From Candidatus Hydrogenedentota bacterium (lineage in GTDB: Bacteria > Hydrogenedentota > Hydrogenedentia > Hydrogenedentales > SLHB01): a stretch of 59,016 nt of DNA. The position numbers were made by a program, and so were the translations under genes. The stretch lies in NCBI GenBank assembly GCA_020849535.1, contig JADLGB010000011.1:1-59016 (forward strand), written 5' to 3'. This document shows, piece by piece, positions 29,101 to 36,330 of the stretch. The notes beneath the pieces are model-generated. The model searched no databases. It had not been told where the DNA came from and saw nothing but the letters and a program-made list of their open reading frames with translations. How positions within the stretch are numbered: position 1 is the first letter of the stretch; every line of letters begins with the position of its first letter.

Positions 29101-29283
29101 TTGGGACGCGGGCAGTGCCGCGTTGGGGCGGACGGCCTATACCGGCTCGACGATCTACAGCCGGGAACGTATACCATTCTCGCCTGCGCTGGCACCGAAG
29201 CATCGGTCGAGTTCCGGGTCGCGTCCGCAAAAGTCACGCTTGGAAGCGGCACAACGCAGACGCTCGACTTCGATTTGCGGTGA
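26143..29283 (+). CDS. ECF-type sigma factor fused to a transmembrane segment and carboxypeptidase-regulatory-like repeats
   Basis: 1046 aa from ATG 26143, with GGAGGAAGG upstream. Residues about 8-65 are sigma region 2 (DDVAQETFLRAYQNL), and about 129-175 are region 4 (LDPEAREIVLLKYFAGKTSSEIASILEIS, then AAARKRLQRAREKLGERL). A Gly/Ala-rich hydrophobic region leads to a clear transmembrane helix at about 233-255 (KIAAGLSLAALLAASTFTALHF). The rest, about 780 aa, is a string of about eight beta-sandwich domains of CarboxypepD_reg type, each starting with a G-x-V-x-(D)-x-x-G-x-P-(L/V)-x-G pattern such as ISGRVTD-like blocks (near nt 27064, 27334, 27607, 27845, 28126, 28420, 28696, 28984). The C-terminal part would lie outside the cytoplasm. 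No separate anti-sigma gene is adjacent. Confidence 0.9.
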   Translation: MLGFGTKRDDTIIEKVLAGNAEQFGILVQRYLPTVQAIAYSRLSNPADVDDVAQETFLRAYQNLNQLRERRKFAAWLVSIARNMSSAFLRQRGRDALVKTAAEPAAHSVEPDFARMELSRAIREEVEKLDPEAREIVLLKYFAGKTSSEIASILEISDAAARKRLQRAREKLGERLLALFQDDTAAPRNTDAQAKRILGVVLATGASWGALDASATGTGALASGGAAGMAVSWKIAAGLSLAALLAASTFTALHFTSHDSPSSPPPIEVSGTSEVVPVIETNQTTIEAVPAAANAAPPPEPADAGPGVLVSGRILHSDGTPVAGAHVWGGYWGHEPRLPKVEATADEQGRYTLRLSKPWETFLIWAEKEGHVRIKQDTHSIPAEGSTGVDFILFREATLEGTVVNERGGGVPGVPVTGFNHDAGDILWTVSADADAQGVFRLKGMAPGAYSLAVVKEIDYDVGMEALRVEVKEGERLTGVRVPYAGEGLVIAGRVTDEDGIPLEGIMVQALHGMHPRDAHTQADGTYRITQLEPGVYPLMALDNKYQNEQQSVESGTEGVDFVLRRRGTVSGRVVDGETGEPLKSFEVYQMGGVASTVDSSNERWFDRVEDAEGRFTMENVVLDEATIIAKADGYMPAFEVVQLDSGQHLEGVTMKLSRGRILEGIVVDASGSPVEGASILLGPALYVPQGMNEDFLDAETAKAARARTQADGTFTLAGMAPGPQMLTAYHRDYAQGSITVDIPESGTPPQAHITLTSGGSIRGVVRVAGIPTEGISIMVLPAGGMGSPLAQIATGSDGVYRAEDITPGNVTIVATLQTRPEDMMGRRVEQTAAVQAGQETHVDFDLIAATGVLTGDLEIDVTQESSAVVRCTMPTEAGSEKRMTIAHDGKFRFEQMPEGEVEGVVMLTATSADSATTMQQVRMRPFNAVIEPGTETHVAVSFDGSESLEGRVSGGGAGEHVFVLALEGEVEVAKFTLASLEALSPLGRGQCRVGADGLYRLDDLQPGTYTILACAGTEASVEFRVASAKVTLGSGTTQTLDFDLR

Positions 29284-29328
29284 GGGGATGCACGGAATCC
29301 TCGCAGGTACTGTCGAAAGTGCTCGGCT

Positions 29329-30327
29329 TTATGACTTGGCAGAGTGGACGAAGTACCGTCTTACGTAGAAGAGGTACCCGAGGAAAGCAACGCACCAGAC
29401 AACACCGAAGCCGGCGAGGGCCGAGCCCCGCGAAGCCATGAGGCCTCTCACCATGTCCATCTGCGCGGGGGGGAGGCTCATGCGTTCGTAGAGCGCATCC
29501 ATGTAGCCCACGAAACCCACGTGAATGAACGTCACTGAAAGAGACGCGAACCACACGGCGAATAGAATCAAGGCGCCCCACCAAGCTCTAATGTCTAAGC
29601 GATAGGCGCCCCACGCTGCCACGCCGAACGCGGTGGCCAAGGCAAGACACAGAATCGCGCCGGGAGCGCCGCTCACGATATGGCCGAAAACGGGAAAGAT
29701 CCATCCGTAGCTCCCCATCATCAACAAGCTTCCCCCCCAAATGGCGAATAGCAGGCACAAGGCCAGCACCGGCAAGGGACAATGGTCGGTCCACCGGACA
29801 ACGGGGTCTTTGAATTCGCAGGTGGCCTTGACGTTCCGATTACCAAAGAAGAGCACGAGGGCGCCTGGGATGAGAATATAGAAGAAGAGCAGGAATCCAT
29901 ACATGAAGGCCATCATCACGGTGGCAAAGCCTTGAGGCATTCTCTCCGCCGACCCCATCTGACCCATCATGGCAGGCATGATGGCGACCATGGCTATAAG
30001 CCCGGCAATGCCACAGATCAGCCAGACCCACGACGACACCAGCACCAGGGTCCGTGCCCAGCGCCGCGCCAGCATGGAGCCAATCCCCATTGTGATGAAC
30101 CAGGCGGCGAGCAATCCATAAAAGAGGAGACCGGGCACCATCATCTGCGCATTCATGGGAGCCCCGGGGGTCTCAATCGCACTGGATAAGAGTATGTTTA
30201 CAACCATGAGCAGGGCGAGCAGTGCGCAGAGCCCGCCGAAAAGTAGCTCGAGGATTCCAAAGATTATGAGGCCCGGGGTGAAGTCCCTGAACGATGCGCC
30301 GCCTGCCGTGCTCTGATACGCGCCCAT
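29329..30327 (-). CDS. Polytopic membrane protein of unknown function
   Basis: 332 aa from ATG 30327 (GGGGG 9 nt upstream). About eight or nine hydrophobic helices are visible, beginning with FTPGLIIFGILELLFGGLCALLALLMVV, with a short soluble loop around NRNVKATCEFKDP. No transporter signature is recognised. It converges with the sigma-fusion gene (45 nt between stops) and diverges from the arylsulfotransferase-like gene. Confidence 0.8.
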   Translation of the reverse strand: MGAYQSTAGGASFRDFTPGLIIFGILELLFGGLCALLALLMVVNILLSSAIETPGAPMNAQMMVPGLLFYGLLAAWFITMGIGSMLARRWARTLVLVSSWVWLICGIAGLIAMVAIMPAMMGQMGSAERMPQGFATVMMAFMYGFLLFFYILIPGALVLFFGNRNVKATCEFKDPVVRWTDHCPLPVLALCLLFAIWGGSLLMMGSYGWIFPVFGHIVSGAPGAILCLALATAFGVAAWGAYRLDIRAWWGALILFAVWFASLSVTFIHVGFVGYMDALYERMSLPPAQMDMVRGLMASRGSALAGFGVVWCVAFLGYLFYVRRYFVHSAKS

Positions 30328-30507
30328 GTTGCGTCCCCCGTCGGTTGCAGGACCAATCCTTCCGCTCCAACGCAGCACCACACCAAGAACATCATACACC
30401 ATAGAAAGCCCCGAAGACAGAGAGCCAGAACATGGGACGATATGGCGCAGCGGATTGGCCCGGACACGCTTCGCTCTTATTGCCCTGAAACAACTGTTCA
30501 GCGTGCG

Positions 30508-30513
30508 TATACT
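30508..30513 (+). promoter_or_regulatory. Possible -10 box of the arylsulfotransferase-like gene
   Basis: TATACT about 100 nt upstream of the start, with only a weak -35 candidate (TGAAAC at about 17 bp). It lies in the 286-bp divergent intergenic region. Confidence 0.25.
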
Positions 30514-30613
30514 ATTCTGCGAAGCGATTGCTGGAAGTCCGCGACCGCGTTGTTTCACGTCACGAAATCGCGCGGACGCCAGTCGAGACATTGACGGAGT
30601 GGAGGAAATGTCC

Positions 30614-32389
30614 ATGAGCAGGCGCAGGGTGACAGTACGTTGTCTCATGGGGGGGCTGACGGCAATTCTCCTCCTGAGTTCATGTAATCGAGAAGAGTCT
30701 GTTGAACCGGCGCCGGCCGTGCGTGAGGCATACACCCTGCTCTCCACGGTCGGCTCGCCGAACGCGTACCTGATAGACAAGGAGGGGCGCATCGTTCACC
30801 AGTGGGAGACCAACAGTCTGCCAGGGCAAACCGCCTACTTGCTTGAGAACGGGCATCTCCTCAAGACCGGTTCGAAGAATATGCAGGGAAACGGGGTGTT
30901 CTCTGGGGGAGGCGCGGGCGGAGTAGTGGAGGAGTACGATTGGGACGGCCAGCGGGTGTGGCGCTTCGAGTATGACAGCGACGCGCATCTGTTGCACCAC
31001 GGACTCACGCCGCTTCCGAATGGCAATGTGCTGATGATCGCGTGGGAGCGCAAGAGCCGCGAAGAAGCGATCGCCGCGGGACGCGACCCGAATCTGGTAG
31101 GCGACCAGGGAATGTGGCCCGACCACATCATTGAAGTGGCGCCGACTCCGCTTGAAGGCGGCCGCGTCGTGTGGGAGTGGCACGTGTGGGACCACCTCAT
31201 TCAGGAGATTGACCCGGCCTTGCCCAACTACGGCAAGGTGGCGGAACACCCGGAACGCATTCATGTGAATCCCCCGAACTGGGTCGCCTCGCTTTCCGAC
31301 GCGCAACGGGAAGAGTTGGGAGCACTAGGCTACCTGACCGCGGCGCAGGAACCGGAGCGCCGCAACGTTCACCCCGATTGGAACCACATTAACGCCGTGG
31401 CGTACAACGCGGAGCTGGATCAAATCGCGCTGAGCGTGCTGGGTTTGAACGAAATCTGGATCGTCGATCACAGCACGGCCGCGGAAGAGGCCAAGGGCAG
31501 CACCGGCGGGCGCTACGGCAAGGGCGGCGATTTGCTGTACCGATGGGGAAACCCCGCCGCGCACGGCGTGAAGAACAAAGAACAGACACTCTTCGCGCAA
31601 CACGATGTGCAGTGGATTCCGGCCGAGAGCCCGGGGGCAGGCAATGTCTTGTTGTTTAACAATGGACGCGGCCGGCCTGGAGGCGACTACTCGACCGTCG
31701 ACGAGTTCGAACTGCCGGTGGCTGCGAGCGGCGAATACGAGCTTGATGCGCGAGGCAGCTTTGCGCCCGCGAAACTCATTTGGTCTTACGAGGCCCCCGA
31801 CAAGAGATCATTCTATTCTCCCAACGTTTCGGGCTCGCAGCGTTTGATGAACGGAAACACGCTAGTCTGCTCCGGCGCCCAGGGGCGCATCTTCGAGGTG
31901 ACGCCAGAGAAGAGAGCAGTCTGGGAGTTTGCGCTTCCCAATGCCGGTGGAGTGCCGGGCCTCATGCCGGCCGGTGGTTTGCGCAATCTCTTCAGCATGC
32001 TCGACACCGACAAGAACGGTTCCCTCAGCGAAGAGGAATTCTCCAAGCTACCTGGGCCGGGTGGACCCGGCATGCCCGGACCGCCTGGCATGCCGGGACC
32101 ACAAGGGATGCCTGGACGCGGGGCGGGCGGTAACCGCGGGTCCATGCCTCCAGTGCCTGGCGGCTTTGGTCCGCCGCCCGGAATGCCTGGACCCGGTGGA
32201 CCAGGTGGACCAGGTGGACCAGGTGGACCGGGTGGACCGGGTGGACCGGGTGGACCGGGAAACCAGATCTTCCGTGTGGCGCAGTTCTCGCCAGACTACC
32301 CAGCATTCAAGGGCAAGGATCTGAAGCCGGGTCAATTCTACTCAGACCATATGGAGGTTCGCCGCAAAGGCGGTCCGAATGTGCGGTAG
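30614..32389 (+). CDS. Arylsulfotransferase (ASST)-like lipoprotein with EF-hand and collagen-like tail
   Basis: 591 aa from ATG 30614, with GGAGG 8 nt upstream; ATG 30608 is in frame but lies too close to it. The lipobox is LLSSC, Cys24. The body is a beta-propeller of the ASST/Arylsulfotran_2 type (AYLIDKEGRIVHQWETN, ENGHLL, HPDWNHINAVAYN, VLLFNNGRGRPGG). After the propeller come a canonical EF-hand loop (DTDKNGSLSEEE, about residues 465-476) and then about 80 residues of Gly-X-Y repeats (GMPGPPGMPG, then GPGGPGGPG), and a final basic segment. ASST enzymes move sulfate between phenols; here the propeller could also be a binding module. A sulfatase lies 5 kb upstream. Confidence 0.85.
   Translation: MSRRRVTVRCLMGGLTAILLLSSCNREESVEPAPAVREAYTLLSTVGSPNAYLIDKEGRIVHQWETNSLPGQTAYLLENGHLLKTGSKNMQGNGVFSGGGAGGVVEEYDWDGQRVWRFEYDSDAHLLHHGLTPLPNGNVLMIAWERKSREEAIAAGRDPNLVGDQGMWPDHIIEVAPTPLEGGRVVWEWHVWDHLIQEIDPALPNYGKVAEHPERIHVNPPNWVASLSDAQREELGALGYLTAAQEPERRNVHPDWNHINAVAYNAELDQIALSVLGLNEIWIVDHSTAAEEAKGSTGGRYGKGGDLLYRWGNPAAHGVKNKEQTLFAQHDVQWIPAESPGAGNVLLFNNGRGRPGGDYSTVDEFELPVAASGEYELDARGSFAPAKLIWSYEAPDKRSFYSPNVSGSQRLMNGNTLVCSGAQGRIFEVTPEKRAVWEFALPNAGGVPGLMPAGGLRNLFSMLDTDKNGSLSEEEFSKLPGPGGPGMPGPPGMPGPQGMPGRGAGGNRGSMPPVPGGFGPPPGMPGPGGPGGPGGPGGPGGPGGPGGPGNQIFRVAQFSPDYPAFKGKDLKPGQFYSDHMEVRRKGGPNVR
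32195..32257 (+). repeat. Seven 9-bp tandem repeats encoding GGP units
   Basis: GGTGGACC(A/G) occurs seven times: three with A in the last position, then four with G. The array is inside the collagen-like tail and is in frame, so copy changes would lengthen or shorten the tail without breaking it. Confidence 0.9.
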
Positions 32390-32442
32390 GACTGGCAGGA
32401 GAGCATTATCCGCAGAATCTTTGGGTGAACATTCTCGCACTG

Positions 32443-32543
32443 CGGCCTGAAAGGCCAACACCATACTAGCCTTGGGCAGAGCGAAGCGCCGCCCAGGGTA
32501 AACCTTCTGGCTCCGAGTTCGCCCGGCATGGAAACCGGGCGCT
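32443..32543. repeat. Cluster of dispersed intergenic modules
   Basis: Three modules in 100 bp: CCTGAAAGGCCAACACCATACTAGC (32447-32471), like those at 20467 and 35780. A palindrome CTTGGGC-AGAGCGAAGCGCC-GCCCAGGG (32471-32498), like 21008-21035. An inverted copy of the CGCCCGG hairpin (32520-32543). Confidence 0.7.
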
Positions 32544-32645
32544 ACAAAGATGCGGCCTCCTCAGCTTGGGCCGACCCAGGCGATGGAAATAGGGCGATGA
32601 AATAGAAGCACAACGGTCCTGGAGAAGCGTCGAGCGCCTCCAGCA

Positions 32646-33539
32646 CTATTCGATTCTGTGAACACCTTCAAACATCACGTAATGCTTCTTGATCGCCATC
32701 TTGTCCATCCATGCGCGGACTTCGAGTGTGCGCCACGGTCCTGAACCGGGGCCGCCGCCATTGTCGTTGTCCCACAGCCATTTGGGGGTTGGCCACAGGC
32801 AGTAGGTGGGGCGTATCTGTTGGTAGACTGCCTCGCTCACACCGTTCTGTCCATGATGCGCCATCTGCACGTAGTCGGATGGAAGGCGGCTCGCGTACGG
32901 GCCTTTCAAGAGCTTCTCGCCACCTTCCAAACCGAGATCTCCCAGAAAGAGAATGGACTTCTTCACGTCGGCAATACGCACCACGATACTCGAATTGTTG
33001 ATCGCGTTTTTGGTCAGCTCCGGGTTCTTCACGCCGAGGATCTCGATTTGGATGCCGTCAATCTCCAAGACTTGCCCAAGGGACAGCTCTTCGACCTTGC
33101 GTCCGGCCCCGTTCAATGCTTGCACGAACGCGCCGTAGCTCTTCTTCTCGCCATCATTGCCCCATTGCTCGATCCATGCGGCATCGGGCAAGGACCCGTA
33201 GATAGACCCGATCGTGAGAGTCCCGGGCTGCTTCAGGATTTCGCCAAGTGCATTGAAGTGATCATCGTGCGGGTGCGTGATGAACCATGCCTCGATGTTC
33301 CCGCCCAATCCCGTAAGAAACTCGGTCAGGTACGGCGCGTCGCCGGCCATGCCGCCATCGATGACGATCACCTTCCCGTGGACGGTCTTTATGACATACG
33401 ACATGATCTGCGAGGAAGTCTGATTCGGGAGTTGCCACAGCGTGAAGCTGTCGTTTGTCGCAGTCGGAGCGCTATCGGCTTGCTGTGCTGCAGCCGCGAA
33501 CGTAGACATGGCAATCAGTAGCGACGCGCAACATCTCAT
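32646..33539 (-). CDS. Secreted MBL-fold metallo-hydrolase (ComEC-C-terminal-like)
   Basis: 297 aa with a signal peptide (MRCCASLLIAMSTFAAAAQQA). The metal site HPHDDH (residues 89-94) fits the HxHxDH pattern. IVIDGGMAGDA and ILFLGDLGLEGGEKLL are further conserved blocks, and LPSDYVQMAHHGQNG carries the later metal-binding His residues. It resembles the beta-lactamase-like domain found at the end of ComEC proteins, but as a stand-alone exported enzyme; the substrate is unknown. The ATG overlaps the stop of the upstream GH42-like gene (ATGA), indicating translational coupling. Confidence 0.9.
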   Translation of the reverse strand: MRCCASLLIAMSTFAAAAQQADSAPTATNDSFTLWQLPNQTSSQIMSYVIKTVHGKVIVIDGGMAGDAPYLTEFLTGLGGNIEAWFITHPHDDHFNALGEILKQPGTLTIGSIYGSLPDAAWIEQWGNDGEKKSYGAFVQALNGAGRKVEELSLGQVLEIDGIQIEILGVKNPELTKNAINNSSIVVRIADVKKSILFLGDLGLEGGEKLLKGPYASRLPSDYVQMAHHGQNGVSEAVYQQIRPTYCLWPTPKWLWDNDNGGGPGSGPWRTLEVRAWMDKMAIKKHYVMFEGVHRIE

Positions 33540-35668
33540 CTGTCAGATTCCTTATGCGGCAGAACATGCAGCAGCGCGGCCTCACCCACGGGCACGGACA
33601 GGTCGAGCCTCACGGCCCCATCCTCCTTCTGAAAGGCCACCGGCTGCGACGTGTCAAGATTTACGACATCGCCTATCTCAAAGGCCAGGTCACGCAATTG
33701 AACCGTAACAGCGGGCTCTTGGGCCTCGTGATTGATCACGAAGAGAAATCCCTCGCGCTCATTCGCGCGCAGCGCAGCTTCGATGTCCGGGTTTGACGAG
33801 TATACGCGCGGCCGCACGCCGGCCTCTTGCGTGATCGTATGCAACAAACTGCGCAGTTGCTCACGCGCCGTGGCGTTGTCGTCTTCCCACGTCTGGAAAT
33901 AGGTATCCTGCAAACAGAATCCCAGCAAAAACGCGTGGCCGCTCTCCGCGTCGCTTCGCACGAGTCCGGGCTGACCCGAATCCATCTTGGCCAGCATAGT
34001 CGCACTCGTCACGGTGCAAGGGCGAGGACTGACGACCTTGAAGTCGAGCGATTGCCCCAACGCCGCAGCCTTCAGCGTGTCGGTGGCGAACACCGTTTCG
34101 TCAGGCGGATTCTCGGGCCTGTTGGCCCAAATCGGCTCCTGGGTCTTGTAGGGGACCCAGTGTCCGGAACGGCGAATGCGGGTGCCGCTCATATCCTTGA
34201 CGCCAAAGACTTCCTCCAAGGTGCTCATGGGTTCCTTGTATGCATTCATACGCGGAACGCAATCAGCGATGACCACACCACCCTTGCGGACAAACTGGGC
34301 GATGTGGTCAGCGACGTTCTCGGGCAGCAGTTCCACGTCGAATAGCACGAGGATCTCCCGGCCATCGAGCGTGTCGTCTGTCACCTGGTCCTCGTGGAGA
34401 ATATCCAGTTCGCCAAACGCGCGCAGGAACAGCTCGAAGGACAGGCCAACATTGAAATACTCGTGCTGGAGCTGAAGGTACTGTGTGCGCGGAAAGAGCA
34501 TGCAGGCCTTCGCCTTTACTTTCGGAGCATCGAGCAGACGGCCGCCTGTCTTCTGGAGGAGGCGGAGGCCCGCGCCAAAACTCTCCCAGTGCCGTTGATC
34601 CACGGGGATGTGGTAGCCCGTCAGGAGGTAGTTTGCGCCCTGCGCGACTGCCGTCATGCTCATTTCCCGCTCACTCCAGTGCATGGCCGCAAGCTCGGGA
34701 CAAAAGTACTGCCCGAACCACGTGGGATTGTACGTGCCCACCCAGAAACCGAGATCCTTTCCATACGCCTGGGTGAGGGCGCGCATCTGTGCGAAGGAGT
34801 AGTGCGTCTGGCTGATGCGCGGCTTAGGGAGTTGGGCCGGTCTGCCGAAGCGGAAATCGAACATCATGTACGGGTAAATGTCGAAGACGAAGAGGTCGGC
34901 AAAGTCGCCGCCCCAGTGAACGACATCATCAATGGCAATCTCCGAATGTGAACTGTACCCCGCACCGAAGGTGTTATGGCTGTCATGGGTCAGCGTCACC
35001 TTGAAGTTGGGGTTGATGTCTTTCACAACCTTGTAGACCTGACGCCAACCATCCGGGAAATATGCGGAGCGGAAGTTGATCAGATCCAGCCAGGCGCGGG
35101 GGTCCTCGCGGATGCTGTCCAGGTCCGGGGGAAGGTCGTACCCGTAGCGCTTCTTGAACTCGGCCTTGACCTCGTCGTTATAGCCGAAAGACTGCGGTCC
35201 CCAGTGAAAAGGTTCGTCTTGATACGTGAACACATTGTAGAGATTCGCGATGTTCTTGAGTGGCGCGAGGGCGGACTCGGCGCGGGCACGCACACTTTCC
35301 GCGTATTGCGGCGAATATACACAAACCTCGGGCGGGGCCGTGCGCTCGAAGCCCTCCAATGCGCCCGCGTGATAGCTCACGATCATCCCTTTGGACTCCG
35401 CGTACTTGAGGATGAACGATTCCTCCTCTGCGGGCCGATGGGTCGGTGCCTCGATGCCGGTGAATCCATGCCCACGGATGTTGTCGATCGTGGCCCGGAG
35501 CACCTCTTCGCTGAGTGGACCCTCCTCTCCTTTCCACCCTTCGCCCGACGGCACCGGGGAGAACTGCGTCACTGCGGGAAAGAAATCCGGTTTCAGAGGC
35601 TGCGCCTCAGACACACACAAAGCAAGAAGGAATAGACAGAGGAAACGTGCGGTTAATTTCGCTTTCAC
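33536..35668 (-). CDS. Secreted GH42/beta-galactosidase-like glycoside hydrolase
   Basis: 710 aa with GTG start at 35668 (GAGGTG about 10 nt upstream) and a signal peptide (MKAKLTARFLCLFLLALCVSEA). A barrel is suggested by GHGFTGIEAPTHRP, VFTYQDEPFHWGP (likely acid/base Glu) and LFVFDIYPYMMF. A Rossmann-like domain follows (EILVLFDVELLPENVADHIAQFVRKGGVVIAD), typical of the GH42 trimerisation domain. The final section is a small beta domain. It probably degrades an extracellular or periplasmic galactoside-like polymer; specificity is not readable. It is the first gene of a two-gene operon with the MBL-fold protein. Confidence 0.82.
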   Translation of the reverse strand: MKAKLTARFLCLFLLALCVSEAQPLKPDFFPAVTQFSPVPSGEGWKGEEGPLSEEVLRATIDNIRGHGFTGIEAPTHRPAEEESFILKYAESKGMIVSYHAGALEGFERTAPPEVCVYSPQYAESVRARAESALAPLKNIANLYNVFTYQDEPFHWGPQSFGYNDEVKAEFKKRYGYDLPPDLDSIREDPRAWLDLINFRSAYFPDGWRQVYKVVKDINPNFKVTLTHDSHNTFGAGYSSHSEIAIDDVVHWGGDFADLFVFDIYPYMMFDFRFGRPAQLPKPRISQTHYSFAQMRALTQAYGKDLGFWVGTYNPTWFGQYFCPELAAMHWSEREMSMTAVAQGANYLLTGYHIPVDQRHWESFGAGLRLLQKTGGRLLDAPKVKAKACMLFPRTQYLQLQHEYFNVGLSFELFLRAFGELDILHEDQVTDDTLDGREILVLFDVELLPENVADHIAQFVRKGGVVIADCVPRMNAYKEPMSTLEEVFGVKDMSGTRIRRSGHWVPYKTQEPIWANRPENPPDETVFATDTLKAAALGQSLDFKVVSPRPCTVTSATMLAKMDSGQPGLVRSDAESGHAFLLGFCLQDTYFQTWEDDNATAREQLRSLLHTITQEAGVRPRVYSSNPDIEAALRANEREGFLFVINHEAQEPAVTVQLRDLAFEIGDVVNLDTSQPVAFQKEDGAVRLDLSVPVGEAALLHVLPHKESDR

Positions 35669-35756
35669 GGCTTGGGCACCTCGTTACGGGTAGTCTCGCC
35701 TCGCAGTAGCTTGGCAATGTACCCCAGGAAGGTCAAGTTGGCAGAAGCGTCAGAGC

Positions 35757-36050
35757 AGCGGCCTCGCATTCTTGAGGTCTGAAGGACCGGCGCTATACCA
35801 GCCCATCGCGGCATAGCCGCAATTTCAGGAAGACAGTTCTCCACCGATTTCACCGATGACACCGATTCAAAAAGGAGATGCAGAGGTGGCATGGGCATCC
35901 CTGCCCATGGTCTTGAATGAACTCCAACGCCGAGGCGCAATGTTTGCGGAGGAACGCGGAGAGGCAAGAGGACGGCATTCTGGTACTGCCTCGCTTGCCA
36001 AGCGCGGCAGCACAGCGCTTCGTTCAAGCGATGGACTTGACGGCTCACAT
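35757..36050. repeat. Second copy of the composite intergenic repeat
   Basis: Reads in the order: CTGAAGGACCGGCGCTATACC, then CCACCGATTTCACCGAT units (35838-35867), ATGGGCATCCCTGCCCATGG hairpin (35889-35908), a GAGGAACGCGGAGAGGCAAG block, then GGTACTGCCTCGCTTGCCAAG (35983 on). The same order occurs at 20467-20724. The rest of 35669-36330 holds no supported gene; the 206-aa open frame at 35665-36285 is built from these repeats. Confidence 0.75.
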
Positions 36051-36330
36051 AGTCTCCCACGCGCATCCCCACGTCCGAGCCCCTGCAGGGGTGTAGGGGT
36101 AGGTATGCCTTCAGCATGCTTCGAAGAGAAGTGAACGCAAGGGGTGGCAGAGTCTGGACGCCTTGCAACACAGGCATTCCGCCTGCTCCGAATCCATTTC
36201 GATCAACCGCGCTACGGGCATGTGGGCTTCTGAAGCACGCTCTGGGAACGCAGTTCGCGCGGCGAAGTGTTGCTGGGCTATCCACTCCATTCAGACTGCT
36301 GCACAGAGCTTCCAGGCGAGGATCGCAGCT

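Noticed and set aside
32195..32257. Tandem 9-bp repeats considered as a CRISPR-like array
   Set aside because: No spacers; the units are in frame and encode a collagen-like tail.
35665..36285. 206-aa open frame in the gap before the ECF operon
   Set aside because: Formed from dispersed repeats also found at 20467-20870; no protein character.
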